Notes: generated by a model from the letters alone, not told the origin. 5,057 bases of DNA from JBFFXF01 sp041569895 (GCA_041569895.1 JBFFXF010000399.1:1-5057), one strand, 5' to 3'; shown: positions 1 through 5,057, counted from the stretch's first letter. Translations and numbers: made by a program.

Positions 1-191
1 CACGGTCACGGTCACGGTCGACGGTCACGGTCCACGGATCACGGTCTCCGACTCGTGCTCCGATTCCGATCCCGATTCCGATTCCGACTCGGACTCCGAC
101 TCGGATTCCGATTCCGACTCCGATTCCGATGACCGAGTCCGATGTCCGACTCCGAGACCGAACCCTTACCAATCTGCGTAATCTGCGTTCC
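1..191 (-). repeat. Composite intergenic tandem repeat, copy A
   Basis: Three blocks are visible. Positions 1-47 are a degenerate array of the hexamer CACGGT. Positions 48-162 are an imperfect array of TCCGAT/TCCGAC hexamers, about 19 units' worth, with some register slips. Positions 171-188 are two exact tandem copies of AATCTGCGT, followed by TCC. The strand is given as minus because, read that way, the tract begins 16 bases after the stop codon of the carboxypeptidase gene: first the 9-mer head, then the hexamer array. The same order of parts recurs at 3585-3729. The array runs to the window edge and may continue. No terminator-type stem and T-run is seen in it. Whether it is mobile, structural or only slippage-generated cannot be told from one window. 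Confidence 0.85.
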
Positions 192-207
192 TTCTCCTTC
201 GCCCTCC

Positions 208-2853
208 TCATCCACCCGCCCCCGTCAACTGCCCGGTGGACTTGATGGCGTGTCCGAAGAAGATCGCGTTCAGGAAGAGCTTGTTGGTTCCGTACCACAC
301 GCCGCGGAAGTTGGGGTTGTCGACGAAGCGGATGACCGAGCCGCGGCCGAGTCGGACGGCGGTCACCACGGCGGTGTTGCGGATGCGTTCGAGGTTGGAC
401 GGGGACACGAATCCGCTCAGCAGGGGCGTGTCGGTGTAGCGAACGACGGTGGCGAAGGGGTCGCGCTCCGGTTTCATGATGATCGTCGAGTTGCGGAAGA
501 CCGGCACGGTCGGGCGGTGGAAGCCGAAGCCGATGGGGTGCGTCCGGTCGACGTGGGCCTCGAAGATCGCGCCGCTGATGAGGCCGCGGGCGCGGTGCTG
601 CTCGTACTCGGCGTACGGCAGCGGCGCCGGCGCGGGCTCCTCCTTCTTCGACTCGCTCCCTGGGCCCGCACCCTCCGACGCCCCGACCCGCTCCTCGCGT
701 CCGAGGATGACGCGCTCGACCCAGCCGGTGCTGCCGCGGATCGAGATGAGCACGCCCCCTGCGCGGATCCAGCGCCGGAGCGCCTCCGCGGTCGAGGAGT
801 CGCTCGGGCCGTATTGTCCGCTGACGAGGATGATGTGCGTGTACCTCCCGAGATCGATGTCGTCGAGGCGCTCCCGGTCGACCATGCTGAGCTCGACGTC
901 GCACCGCTGGTCGAGCAGGTGCCAGACCTCGCCGGCCTCGTAGGACCTGACGCCGCCTCCGACGACGAGCAGCGGCCGCGGTCGCACGAGCTCGAGGACG
1001 TTCGGGCTGCCGAGGTCGATGCCACTGTCCGTCAGCCCGGTCTCCACGGGAACGACCTCGATGCCGTCGTTCTGCGCGATCTCGCGGAGGAGGCTCGCGA
1101 GGCGATCACGGCCGATCTCCTGGATCCCCGTCGGCACGACGATGGTGCCGCGCTCGAACCGGCGAACCGATTTCTTCGGGCCGTAGCCGAACGGCTCCGC
1201 GGCGACGCGGGCGCGCACCTCGGCCTCGAGCAGTCGGTTGAGGGCGCGTGGGGCGAAGTAGCCGTGCCACTCGAGGAGGTAGGCGTAGGCATCGGCCGTC
1301 TCGGCATCGAACTGCTCGCTCGGCGGCGCGAGGTCCGTGATCGCCTCGCCGACGAGCTCCCGCTCGAACCCGTCGTTCTCGAGCGCGACGAACGGGATGT
1401 CGAACGACAGCGGCAGCGTCCAGGTTGACACATCATAGAAAACGTCGTCCTCGAACTCGGTGCGCGTCTCGAAGAGCGCCGTCAGCAGGCGGAACTGCGG
1501 CTGGGCGACCGGAACGATCCACGCGCTGTCACGGCGGAACTCGTGTCCGTCGCGGAGCACCGTGCCGCCGAGTCGGAAGACCTCGATACGGTGGCGCCGG
1601 AGGATGTCGATGAACGCGTGCTCGCGGGCGGCGTCGCCGGTCGAGCCGAAGACGTACGCGCGGATCGGCCCGTCGGCCGCGGCGTCGAGGGCCGACCGGT
1701 GGAAGCTGGCGTGGTAGTCCAGGAGGCTCTCGCGCATCTCGAGAGACGCCTCGAGCGTCGACAGCGACGTCAGGAACTGGTTCCGGATGGTGAACGGGAA
1801 CGAGAGCTCGCCGAAGCTGCTCTCCTGGAGGTGGCCGCGGGAGCTCGCCTGCTCGAAGAGGATGCCGACGCCGCCGTTGACGTCGGGATAGGTCGAGCCC
1901 TTGCCGTAGTAGAAGTCGTCGAACCGCTCCTCGGTGTAGTAGAGGCTGCCGGCCGCATCGAGAGCCTTCGCGTGGTACGTCGCGATGCGACGCGTGAGCG
2001 CGAGGTTGATCTCCGGCGTGTTGGGGTTCTGCCGCGTCGGCACGCCGGGCTGGAAGAAGTACGTCGAGCCGGTCTCCATCTCGTGAAAGTCGGTGAGCAC
2101 GTTCGGCTTCCACCTGTGGAACTGCTCGAGCCGCGCGCGGGACTCCGGGTGAGTCAACAGCAGCCAGTCCCGGTTGAGATCGAACCAGTAGTGGTTGGTG
2201 CGGCCGCCCGGCCAGACCTCGTCGTGCTCGCGGTGCGCCGGATCGGCGACCAGGTTCTTGCCGCGGTGACTGTTCGCCCACTGCGCGAAGCGGGCGAGCC
2301 CGTCCGGGTTGACGCACGGATCGATGAGCACGACGGCGTTCCGGAGCAACGCGTCGATCTCCGGTCCGGTCGCCGCCGCGAGGTGGTACGCAACCAGCAG
2401 CGCCGCGTTCGAGCCGCTCGACTCGTTGCCGTGCACGCTGTACCCCATCCAGACGATCACCGGACGCCCCTCTGCCGGCACGGCTTCTCCATCGGCCGAG
2501 AGCGCGGCGAGGTGGCGCTCGCGAATCTCCTCGAGGCGCGCGTGGTTCTCCGGCGACGTCACCGCGGCGAGCACGAGCTCGCGCTTCTCGTGAGTGAAGC
2601 CGTACGTCGCGATGGTGACGCGAGGCGACGCCTCCGCGAGCGCGCGGAAGTAGGCGACGAGCCGGTCGTGACGGACGTGGTACTCGCCGACCTCGTGACC
2701 GATCACCGAACGTGGCGCCGGGATCGACTGGTCATGGTCGACGTCGTCGGGGAGGTAGTACTCGAGGTCGTGGTCCGCTCGCGAGGTCGCGCCGGCAGCA
2801 ATACAGCAGACCGCCAGGACGAGCGCGAGGCGCCGTCGTGCTCTCATCGGCAT
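208..2853 (-). CDS. Secreted M14-family zinc carboxypeptidase with C-terminal GATase1-like domain
   Basis: An 881-residue exported metallopeptidase, expected to remove C-terminal residues from peptides outside the cytoplasm; the substrate is unknown. Residues 1-26 look like a signal peptide: arginines at 4-8, a hydrophobic core at 9-22, and possible cleavage after SRA (24-26). The M14 domain spans about 50-385. Zinc ligands are H141 and E144 in VHGNE and H257 in TDFHEME; N227 and R228 in FDLNRDW match the substrate-carboxylate-binding pair; E334 in GILFEQASSRG is the catalytic glutamate. All key residues are present, so it should be active. Residues about 620-710 (RPLLVVGGG to GGVLISI) resemble a class I glutamine-amidotransferase fold, but the expected nucleophile position reads VSGQYG, without cysteine, so this part is probably non-catalytic. 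A charged, proline-rich linker at about 721-745 leads to a C-terminal segment ending in LFLNAIFFG. This length and order fit a large bacterial M14 subgroup. No clear Shine-Dalgarno precedes the start at 2853; Met3 is an alternative start. Confidence 0.93.
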   Translation of the reverse strand: MPMRARRRLALVLAVCCIAAGATSRADHDLEYYLPDDVDHDQSIPAPRSVIGHEVGEYHVRHDRLVAYFRALAEASPRVTIATYGFTHEKRELVLAAVTSPENHARLEEIRERHLAALSADGEAVPAEGRPVIVWMGYSVHGNESSGSNAALLVAYHLAAATGPEIDALLRNAVVLIDPCVNPDGLARFAQWANSHRGKNLVADPAHREHDEVWPGGRTNHYWFDLNRDWLLLTHPESRARLEQFHRWKPNVLTDFHEMETGSTYFFQPGVPTRQNPNTPEINLALTRRIATYHAKALDAAGSLYYTEERFDDFYYGKGSTYPDVNGGVGILFEQASSRGHLQESSFGELSFPFTIRNQFLTSLSTLEASLEMRESLLDYHASFHRSALDAAADGPIRAYVFGSTGDAAREHAFIDILRRHRIEVFRLGGTVLRDGHEFRRDSAWIVPVAQPQFRLLTALFETRTEFEDDVFYDVSTWTLPLSFDIPFVALENDGFERELVGEAITDLAPPSEQFDAETADAYAYLLEWHGYFAPRALNRLLEAEVRARVAAEPFGYGPKKSVRRFERGTIVVPTGIQEIGRDRLASLLREIAQNDGIEVVPVETGLTDSGIDLGSPNVLELVRPRPLLVVGGGVRSYEAGEVWHLLDQRCDVELSMVDRERLDDIDLGRYTHIILVSGQYGPSDSSTAEALRRWIRAGGVLISIRGSTGWVERVILGREERVGASEGAGPGSESKKEEPAPAPLPYAEYEQHRARGLISGAIFEAHVDRTHPIGFGFHRPTVPVFRNSTIIMKPERDPFATVVRYTDTPLLSGFVSPSNLERIRNTAVVTAVRLGRGSVIRFVDNPNFRGVWYGTNKLFLNAIFFGHAIKSTGQLTGAGG

Positions 2854-2889
2854 GTTGGTTCGATCGTTTCTGTGGACGTGAGCGGGAAA

Positions 2890-2920
2890 GTCGGCGCCCG
2901 CGCGGCGCCTCTCAGCCGAC
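2890..2920. repeat. GC-rich inverted repeat in the carboxypeptidase leader
   Basis: GTCGGC (2890-2895) pairs with GCCGAC (2915-2920). The interval also contains two copies of the self-complementary hexamer GGCGCC (2893-2898 and 2904-2909). If transcription starts near 2915, most of this lies in the untranslated leader of the carboxypeptidase mRNA, where it could fold. GC-rich DNA produces such pairings easily, so a function is only possible. Confidence 0.35.
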
Positions 2921-2921
2921 G

Positions 2922-2951
2922 ATTATCCCACCCGGGGCGGGCCGGTCGCTA
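2922..2951 (-). promoter_or_regulatory. Possible promoter of the carboxypeptidase gene
   Basis: Read on the minus strand, GATAAT (2927 down to 2922) matches the -10 consensus at five of six positions and stands out in very GC-rich surroundings. The best -35 candidate, TAGCGA (2951-2946) at 18-bp spacing, matches only three of six. Transcription would begin near 2915, giving a leader of about 60 bases before the start codon at 2853. The weak -35 and the unknown sigma factor keep this tentative. Confidence 0.3.
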
Positions 2952-2975
2952 CCCATTGCTCATGAGGCAAATGGG
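2952..2975. repeat. Eight-base-pair inverted repeat, candidate operator or hairpin
   Basis: CCCATTGC (2952-2959) pairs with GCAAATGGG (2967-2975) over eight base pairs with one bulged A; the loop is TCATGAG. Mixed base composition makes this less likely to arise by chance than the GC-only stems nearby. It lies just upstream of the proposed -35 of the carboxypeptidase gene, and an in-frame ATG for the plus-strand ORF (2962) falls inside its loop. It could be a dyad operator or a hairpin. Confidence 0.45.
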
Positions 2976-2988
2976 CGCGACGCGCCCA
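2972..2988. repeat. Perfect inverted repeat, 8-bp arms
   Basis: TGGGCGCG (2972-2979) and CGCGCCCA (2981-2988) are exact reverse complements around a single A. The left arm overlaps the last four bases of the inverted repeat at 2952-2975, so the two could form alternative structures. It may be a protein-binding palindrome; as RNA it would need a larger loop and therefore a shorter stem. Confidence 0.45.
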
Positions 2989-3009
2989 AAGGTCTTCACA
3001 GCCGTTGCC

Positions 3010-3023
3010 CCTGCGTGCGCAGG
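3010..3023. repeat. Short perfect inverted repeat overlapping a ribosome binding site
   Basis: CCTGCG (3010-3015) and CGCAGG (3018-3023) are exact reverse complements around TG. The right arm includes the first three bases of AGGAG (3021-3025), the ribosome binding site of the nine-codon ORF starting at 3032. In RNA the stem could partly hide that site, though the two-base loop would force opening of the innermost pair. Confidence 0.35.
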
Positions 3024-3031
3024 AGCCACGT

Positions 3032-3061
3032 ATGGAAGTTCCGGTGAGTGGCCGGAAGTGA
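3032..3061 (+). CDS. Nine-codon upstream ORF, possible leader peptide or broken gene start
   Basis: AGGAG at 3021-3025 lies six bases before ATG at 3032, an ideal arrangement. The ORF reads MEVPVSGRK and stops at TGA 3059-3061. That stop overlaps, as GTGA, a GTG codon at 3058 in the frame of the 81-residue ORF that follows. Two readings are possible. It may be a short leader whose translation couples to the next ORF. Or it may be the true N-terminus of that protein, separated from it by a one-base indel (natural or a sequencing error), since the downstream frame is itself open through this interval. Confidence 0.35.
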   Translation: MEVPVSGRK

Positions 3062-3303
3062 GAGAGTATCTGAAAGATGTCGGGGGAGAAGAAAAGGCCC
3101 GTTGTTACTATCAATGGTCGTGCGACGTGTACTTGGAAATCGTTCGTCGATTCGGAGCCAGCAAGTTGACAGATGGGGACCTCACGCAGTTACTGGCGCA
3201 GCTCGAAGAGATCGGCCAGCTAGAGGCAGTGCGTAATTATCCGGAGATCCTGAGGAGAATCGAGAAGGTGGATCCGTCGAACGTGCTGTTGCGCGGACTG
3301 TGA
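3058..3303 (+). CDS. Small hypothetical alpha-helical protein
   Basis: Not recognised. From GTG 3058 it is 81 residues; in-frame ATGs at 2962 and 2971 would give 113 and 110. The longer versions add a segment with no protein-like pattern and would begin within inverted repeats, so the start near 3058 is preferred, though its own ribosome binding site is poor. The sequence looks genuine: charged and hydrophobic residues alternate as in amphipathic helices (DLTQLLAQLEEIGQLEAV, about 41-58; YPEILRRIEKVDPSN, 61-75), with an aromatic and cysteine cluster RCYYQWSCDVYLEIV at 15-29. There is no signal peptide, membrane segment or known catalytic motif; it is probably a cytoplasmic interaction or regulatory protein. 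Codon use differs from the neighbours, with many A/T-ending codons (AGA, TAT, AAA, GAA, TTA), suggesting foreign origin. It is divergent from the carboxypeptidase gene and convergent with the amidohydrolase gene. Confidence 0.55.
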   Translation: MREYLKDVGGEEKARCYYQWSCDVYLEIVRRFGASKLTDGDLTQLLAQLEEIGQLEAVRNYPEILRRIEKVDPSNVLLRGL

Positions 3304-3361
3304 GAACGGTCGGCCATGGGGTGCGGAGGTGCTGGGGTCGACGAGGCGCTGCGGCGGATTT

Positions 3362-3423
3362 CTTTTTAGTTCCGGGACAGCCAGGTCCTTCAGCCCTTGC
3401 GAGAAAAAGGGGCAGGTGAAAAC
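3362..3423. repeat. Possible REP-like repeat remnant
   Basis: CGGGACAGCCAGGT (3373-3386) lies just after a T-run, and AAAAAGGGGCAGGTGAAAAC follows at 3404-3423. Both resemble, from memory, the GGGGACAG-type sequences flanked by A/T-runs that are dispersed in many genomes and often accompany REP-associated tyrosine transposases. No transposase ORF is present here. The likeness is by eye and has not been tested by alignment. Confidence 0.25.
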
Positions 3424-3518
3424 GTATCGTAGGGGGACCATCGTCGTCGCAGTCCTAGGCTCGCGTGGGGATTCCTCGGCGGCCGACCCCCGGTGGCGCC
3501 GTTCCTGGTGTGCGGCGA

Positions 3519-3567
3519 GGGGGACCGGGCGGGGGATGCGAGCCTGGGGTGCGAGCGGGGGTGCGAG
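3519..3567 (+). repeat. G-rich tandem repeat with G-quadruplex potential
   Basis: Five G-runs of three to five bases lie at 3519-3523, 3527-3529, 3531-3535, 3546-3549 and 3557-3561. From 3531 they form three degenerate copies of GGGG(A)TGCGAG, with TGCGAG at 3537, 3550 and 3562. The loops are 3, 1, 10 and 7 bases, so a quadruplex would need one loop longer than the usual limit of seven. The tract lies between convergent genes. Confidence 0.45.
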
Positions 3568-3584
3568 GACTGATCGGGGCGGCG

Positions 3585-3729
3585 GCCGAGTCCGATTCCG
3601 AGATCCGACTCCGATGACCGAGTCCGATGACCGAGTCCGAGGTCAGAGATCCGAGACAGAGGTCAGACAGCAGAGGTCAGAGACCGAGATCCTTGCACCT
3701 CTCCTTCCACTCTGCGTGATCTGCGTTCC
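3585..3729 (-). repeat. Composite intergenic tandem repeat, copy B
   Basis: Same plan as the tract at 1-191. A degenerate TCCGAT/TCCGAG array (3587-3641) includes a 13-bp unit repeated exactly in tandem at 3612-3637. A stretch with AGGTCAGA three times follows (3640-3685). The head TCTGCGTGATCTGCGTTCC (3711-3729) differs by one base from 173-191. TCCGATGACCGAGTCCGATG is identical in the two copies (125-144 and 3610-3629). Read on the minus strand it lies downstream of the amidohydrolase gene, head first, as copy A lies downstream of the carboxypeptidase gene; here the gap from the stop codon is 114 bases. Confidence 0.8.
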
Positions 3730-3785
3730 CTCTGTTCCCTCTTCTCCTGCCTTCCTGCTTTCCTGCCTTCCTTGCCGTGCTCTGC
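3726..3785. repeat. Polypyrimidine tract with 9-bp periodicity
   Basis: This tract is almost entirely C and T on the plus strand. TTCCCTCTG (3726-3734) is followed by TTCCCTCTT (3735-3743), then by variants of CTTCCTGC. The 9-bp step continues that of the adjacent TCTGCGTGA / TCTGCGTTC head, suggesting growth by slippage from one starting unit. A shorter pyrimidine-rich stretch follows the head of copy A (189-210). As transcribed from the minus strand it would be a purine-rich 3' untranslated segment of the amidohydrolase mRNA. Confidence 0.6.
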
Positions 3786-3843
3786 CGTCAGTGTGTCGCC
3801 GGCGGAGTCGAGCGGTCCATTCGGGCACGGAAACGGGTCCGAA

Positions 3844-4830
3844 CTACCTCGTCAAACCCAGCAACCGCTCCGCGTTCCCGTGCAGGATCTTCTGGAGTGC
3901 GTCATCGTCCGGCGCGAGTCTGCGGACGGTGGCGAGGGTCTGCGCGCCCTGGCAGCTCTCTCCATGACCGTCCGAGTCGGCGCAGTCGGTGCCGAAGAGG
4001 AGCTTGTCGCGATGGCGGTCGAGGAAGCCGCGCGTGTGGTCCTCGTCGCGACGGAGCGCGTTCAGTCCCGAGCCGGCGGAGAGGTCGCCGTACATGTTGG
4101 GGTAGTCGGCGAGGTATCGATCGGTGAGGCCGCCGGGCGTCACCGGGCCCTTCGGGTACATGACGGCGGGGTCGTGGTTGCGGTCGATGCTCCCCCACCA
4201 CGTCTGGGCGTGACCGATGAAATTCACCGTCGGGTACTTCTCCAGGATGTTATGGAAGCGGTCGAACTGGAGGTTGTACGCCTCGTGCTGGAAGTGGAGC
4301 AGCACCGGCACGCCGTGGTCGCGGGCGATCTCCGCGATCAGCTCGATCGGCGGCGAGTCGCAGCGCACGCGGAACTTTTGCTCGCCGATGCCGATGGCGC
4401 CGAGCTCGAGGTAGCGCTCGATCTCCTCGCGCGCGCCCTCGATGTCCGGCAGTTCGTTGGCGAAGAAGACGAACTCGCCGGGGTGCGCGCGCGCCACCGC
4501 GAGCACGGTCTCGTTGCCGCCGCAGCGGGCCGCCAGCCCGAACTTCGAGCCCGCCGGCAGCAGCACCGTCGTCGTGACGCCGAGGGCGCGCTGGTGGGCG
4601 ATGAGGTCGGCGTCGGAACGGCCGTGGTAGTTGGTGTGCTGGTGGATGTCGACGATCCTCTGGACCGGCGGGCGCGTCGTTCCCCCCGCTCGATCGCCGG
4701 CGCCGGGTCGCGGCGATGCGCAGCCCGCGATGGCCGCCGCGGCCGTACCGGCGAGGAACGCGCGGCGCGTCAGCTCGCCCTCGCGAGGCGGCGTCACCTC
4801 GTGGTCGAGTGCGCCGTTCGGCTCGCTCAT
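3844..4830 (-). CDS. Tat-exported lipoprotein, amidohydrolase-family metal-dependent hydrolase
   Basis: A 328-residue protein of the amidohydrolase superfamily, closest by pattern to the amidohydrolase-2 (COG2159) type that hydrolyses or decarboxylates small organic compounds on a TIM barrel; the substrate is unknown. Export: LTRRAFLAG (20-28) is a twin-arginine motif, followed by a hydrophobic stretch and the lipobox IAGC, with C37 the likely lipidated residue. The precursor should therefore fold before transport and be anchored at the membrane outside the cytoplasm. Barrel residues 57-328: the metal-binding HxH is H63 and H65 (VDIHQH); H179 (VLLHF) and H207 (FIGHAQ) sit at the expected later strands; D282 in LLFGTDCAD is the final metal ligand and base. 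The C-terminal KILHGNAERLLGL is the usual closing helix. All ligands are present, so activity is expected. GGAGG (4840-4836) five bases before the ATG supports the start. Its first base pairs overlap the upstream gene's stop (ATGA). Confidence 0.9.
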   Translation of the reverse strand: MSEPNGALDHEVTPPREGELTRRAFLAGTAAAAIAGCASPRPGAGDRAGGTTRPPVQRIVDIHQHTNYHGRSDADLIAHQRALGVTTTVLLPAGSKFGLAARCGGNETVLAVARAHPGEFVFFANELPDIEGAREEIERYLELGAIGIGEQKFRVRCDSPPIELIAEIARDHGVPVLLHFQHEAYNLQFDRFHNILEKYPTVNFIGHAQTWWGSIDRNHDPAVMYPKGPVTPGGLTDRYLADYPNMYGDLSAGSGLNALRRDEDHTRGFLDRHRDKLLFGTDCADSDGHGESCQGAQTLATVRRLAPDDDALQKILHGNAERLLGLTR

Positions 4831-5057
4831 GGCGCCCTCCGGATGAGCTGCGACGTGTCTCGCTCGGTGAGTCGCGGCACCGGCGCGATCGGCAGGCCCT
4901 CGCGCACCACCTCGACTCCGCAGAGCAGGGTCCTTCCGATGATCGCCTCGAGCTCGATCGACAGCGTGCCCTCGTCGACCGGCACGGACGCGACCTCCCG
5001 GACGACACCGCGCAGCGCGCCGCGCGTCTCGGCGGCGACGTCGAGCCCGGCGACGCG
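4827..5057 (-). CDS. C-terminal end of a protein with a probable malectin-like domain (partial)
   Basis: The last 76 codons of a gene whose start lies beyond the right edge; the frame is open from position 5057 to TGA at 4829-4827. The segment AGLDVAAETRGALRGVV (3-19), then VPVDEGTLSIEL (25-36), then LLCGVEVVREG (44-54) follows the pattern of the end of a malectin or di-glucose-binding domain: a DV-type strand, a strand with DGTL-I, and a closing GIEI-like strand. Such domains bind carbohydrate in exported or surface proteins. A tail of about 22 residues rich in Pro and Arg follows. The stop codon overlaps the amidohydrolase start as ATGA, which implies one operon and coupled translation, and so related roles. 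The family assignment rests on a short stretch; that the gene is real is well supported by codon bias, overlap and the downstream ribosome binding site. Confidence 0.6.
   Translation of the reverse strand, partial: RVAGLDVAAETRGALRGVVREVASVPVDEGTLSIELEAIIGRTLLCGVEVVREGLPIAPVPRLTERDTSQLIRRAP
4836..4840 (-). promoter_or_regulatory. Ribosome binding site of the amidohydrolase gene
   Basis: GGAGG on the minus strand, five bases before the ATG at 4830. It lies inside the last codons of the upstream gene, so ribosomes finishing that gene would be placed for re-initiation. It decides the start codon, since the Tat motif then falls at residues 20-28. Confidence 0.75.

Larger units (their letters stand above)
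3304..3586. other. Intergenic region without a supported gene
   Basis: The open frames here on both strands have no protein-like composition or usable start signals. A T-rich run (3359-3368) follows the small plus-strand ORF, but no convincing stem precedes it, so no terminator is called. The first part has A- and T-runs unlike the surroundings; the second part (about 3475-3586) is strongly G-rich on the plus strand. Confidence 0.6.

Noticed and set aside
48..141. Ser-Asp repeat protein encoded by the TCCGAT array
   Set aside because: The array reads as Ser-Asp in one frame only over short stretches, the register slips, and there is no start signal or flanking domain.
1..191. CRISPR array
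   Set aside because: The repeat units are only 6 to 9 bases and directly adjacent, with no unique spacers and no cas gene nearby.
142..1428. Long plus-strand ORF opposite the carboxypeptidase gene (428 codons)
   Set aside because: Its product is low-complexity Arg/Asp/Ala/Val sequence typical of the antisense frame of a GC-biased gene, and the opposite strand encodes complete M14 motifs.
2802..2853. Lipoprotein signal in the carboxypeptidase N-terminus
   Set aside because: The cysteines at residues 16-17 are preceded by LAV rather than a small residue at -1, and an ordinary signal-peptidase site (SRA) fits better.
1543..2950. Plus-strand open frame leading into the small ORF
   Set aside because: Up to about 2853 it is the antisense frame of the carboxypeptidase gene; only the last part of this frame (about 3058-3303) looks like protein.
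3304..3375. Rho-independent terminator after the small ORF
   Set aside because: There is a T-rich run at 3359-3368 but no stable stem immediately before it.
3220..3441. Minus-strand ORF of 73 codons overlapping the small plus-strand gene
   Set aside because: It is antisense to the better-supported ORF, lacks a good start signal and shows no recognisable pattern.
3643..3828. Minus-strand ORF of 61 codons downstream of the amidohydrolase gene
   Set aside because: It consists of translated repeat and polypurine sequence with no ribosome binding site or protein-like pattern.

Overview
The window is high-GC bacterial DNA (roughly two thirds G+C by eye) with long GC-biased genes, nearly all on the minus strand. 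Nothing in it fixes the lineage. The two recognisable proteins, an exported M14 metallocarboxypeptidase of about 880 residues and a Tat-exported amidohydrolase lipoprotein, suit an environmental Gram-negative phylum such as Planctomycetota, Acidobacteriota, Gemmatimonadota or Myxococcota. The short-period intergenic tandem repeats fit that kind of genome. This placement is inference only.

Layout, left to right. Positions 1-191 are a composite tandem-repeat tract: hexamer arrays followed by a duplicated 9-mer head. Positions 208-2853 (minus) encode the secreted M14 zinc carboxypeptidase, which carries a C-terminal class I glutamine-amidotransferase-like domain. Positions 2854-3057 are a divergent intergenic stretch rich in inverted repeats, with a possible -10 element for the carboxypeptidase. 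Positions 3058-3303 (plus) hold a small unrecognised protein of lower GC, preceded by a nine-codon ORF with a good ribosome binding site that overlaps its GTG codon. Positions 3304-3586 have no supported gene; they contain a possible REP-like remnant and a G-rich tandem tract. Positions 3585-3729 hold a second copy of the composite repeat, followed by a polypyrimidine tract. Positions 3844-4830 (minus) encode the amidohydrolase. Positions 4827-5057 (minus) are the 3' end of a further gene, probably with a malectin-like C-terminal domain, joined to the amidohydrolase by an ATGA overlap.

The malectin-like gene and the amidohydrolase form an operon and are probably translationally coupled; both may act on sugars or other small organic compounds at the cell envelope. 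The carboxypeptidase is a separate unit, probably for degrading peptides outside the cytoplasm. The most notable non-coding signal is the repeat family: two diverged copies lie downstream of the two complete minus-strand genes, in the same orientation, and share a 20-bp identical segment and a 19-bp head with one mismatch. No known defence system, CRISPR array, tRNA, rRNA or complete mobile element is visible.
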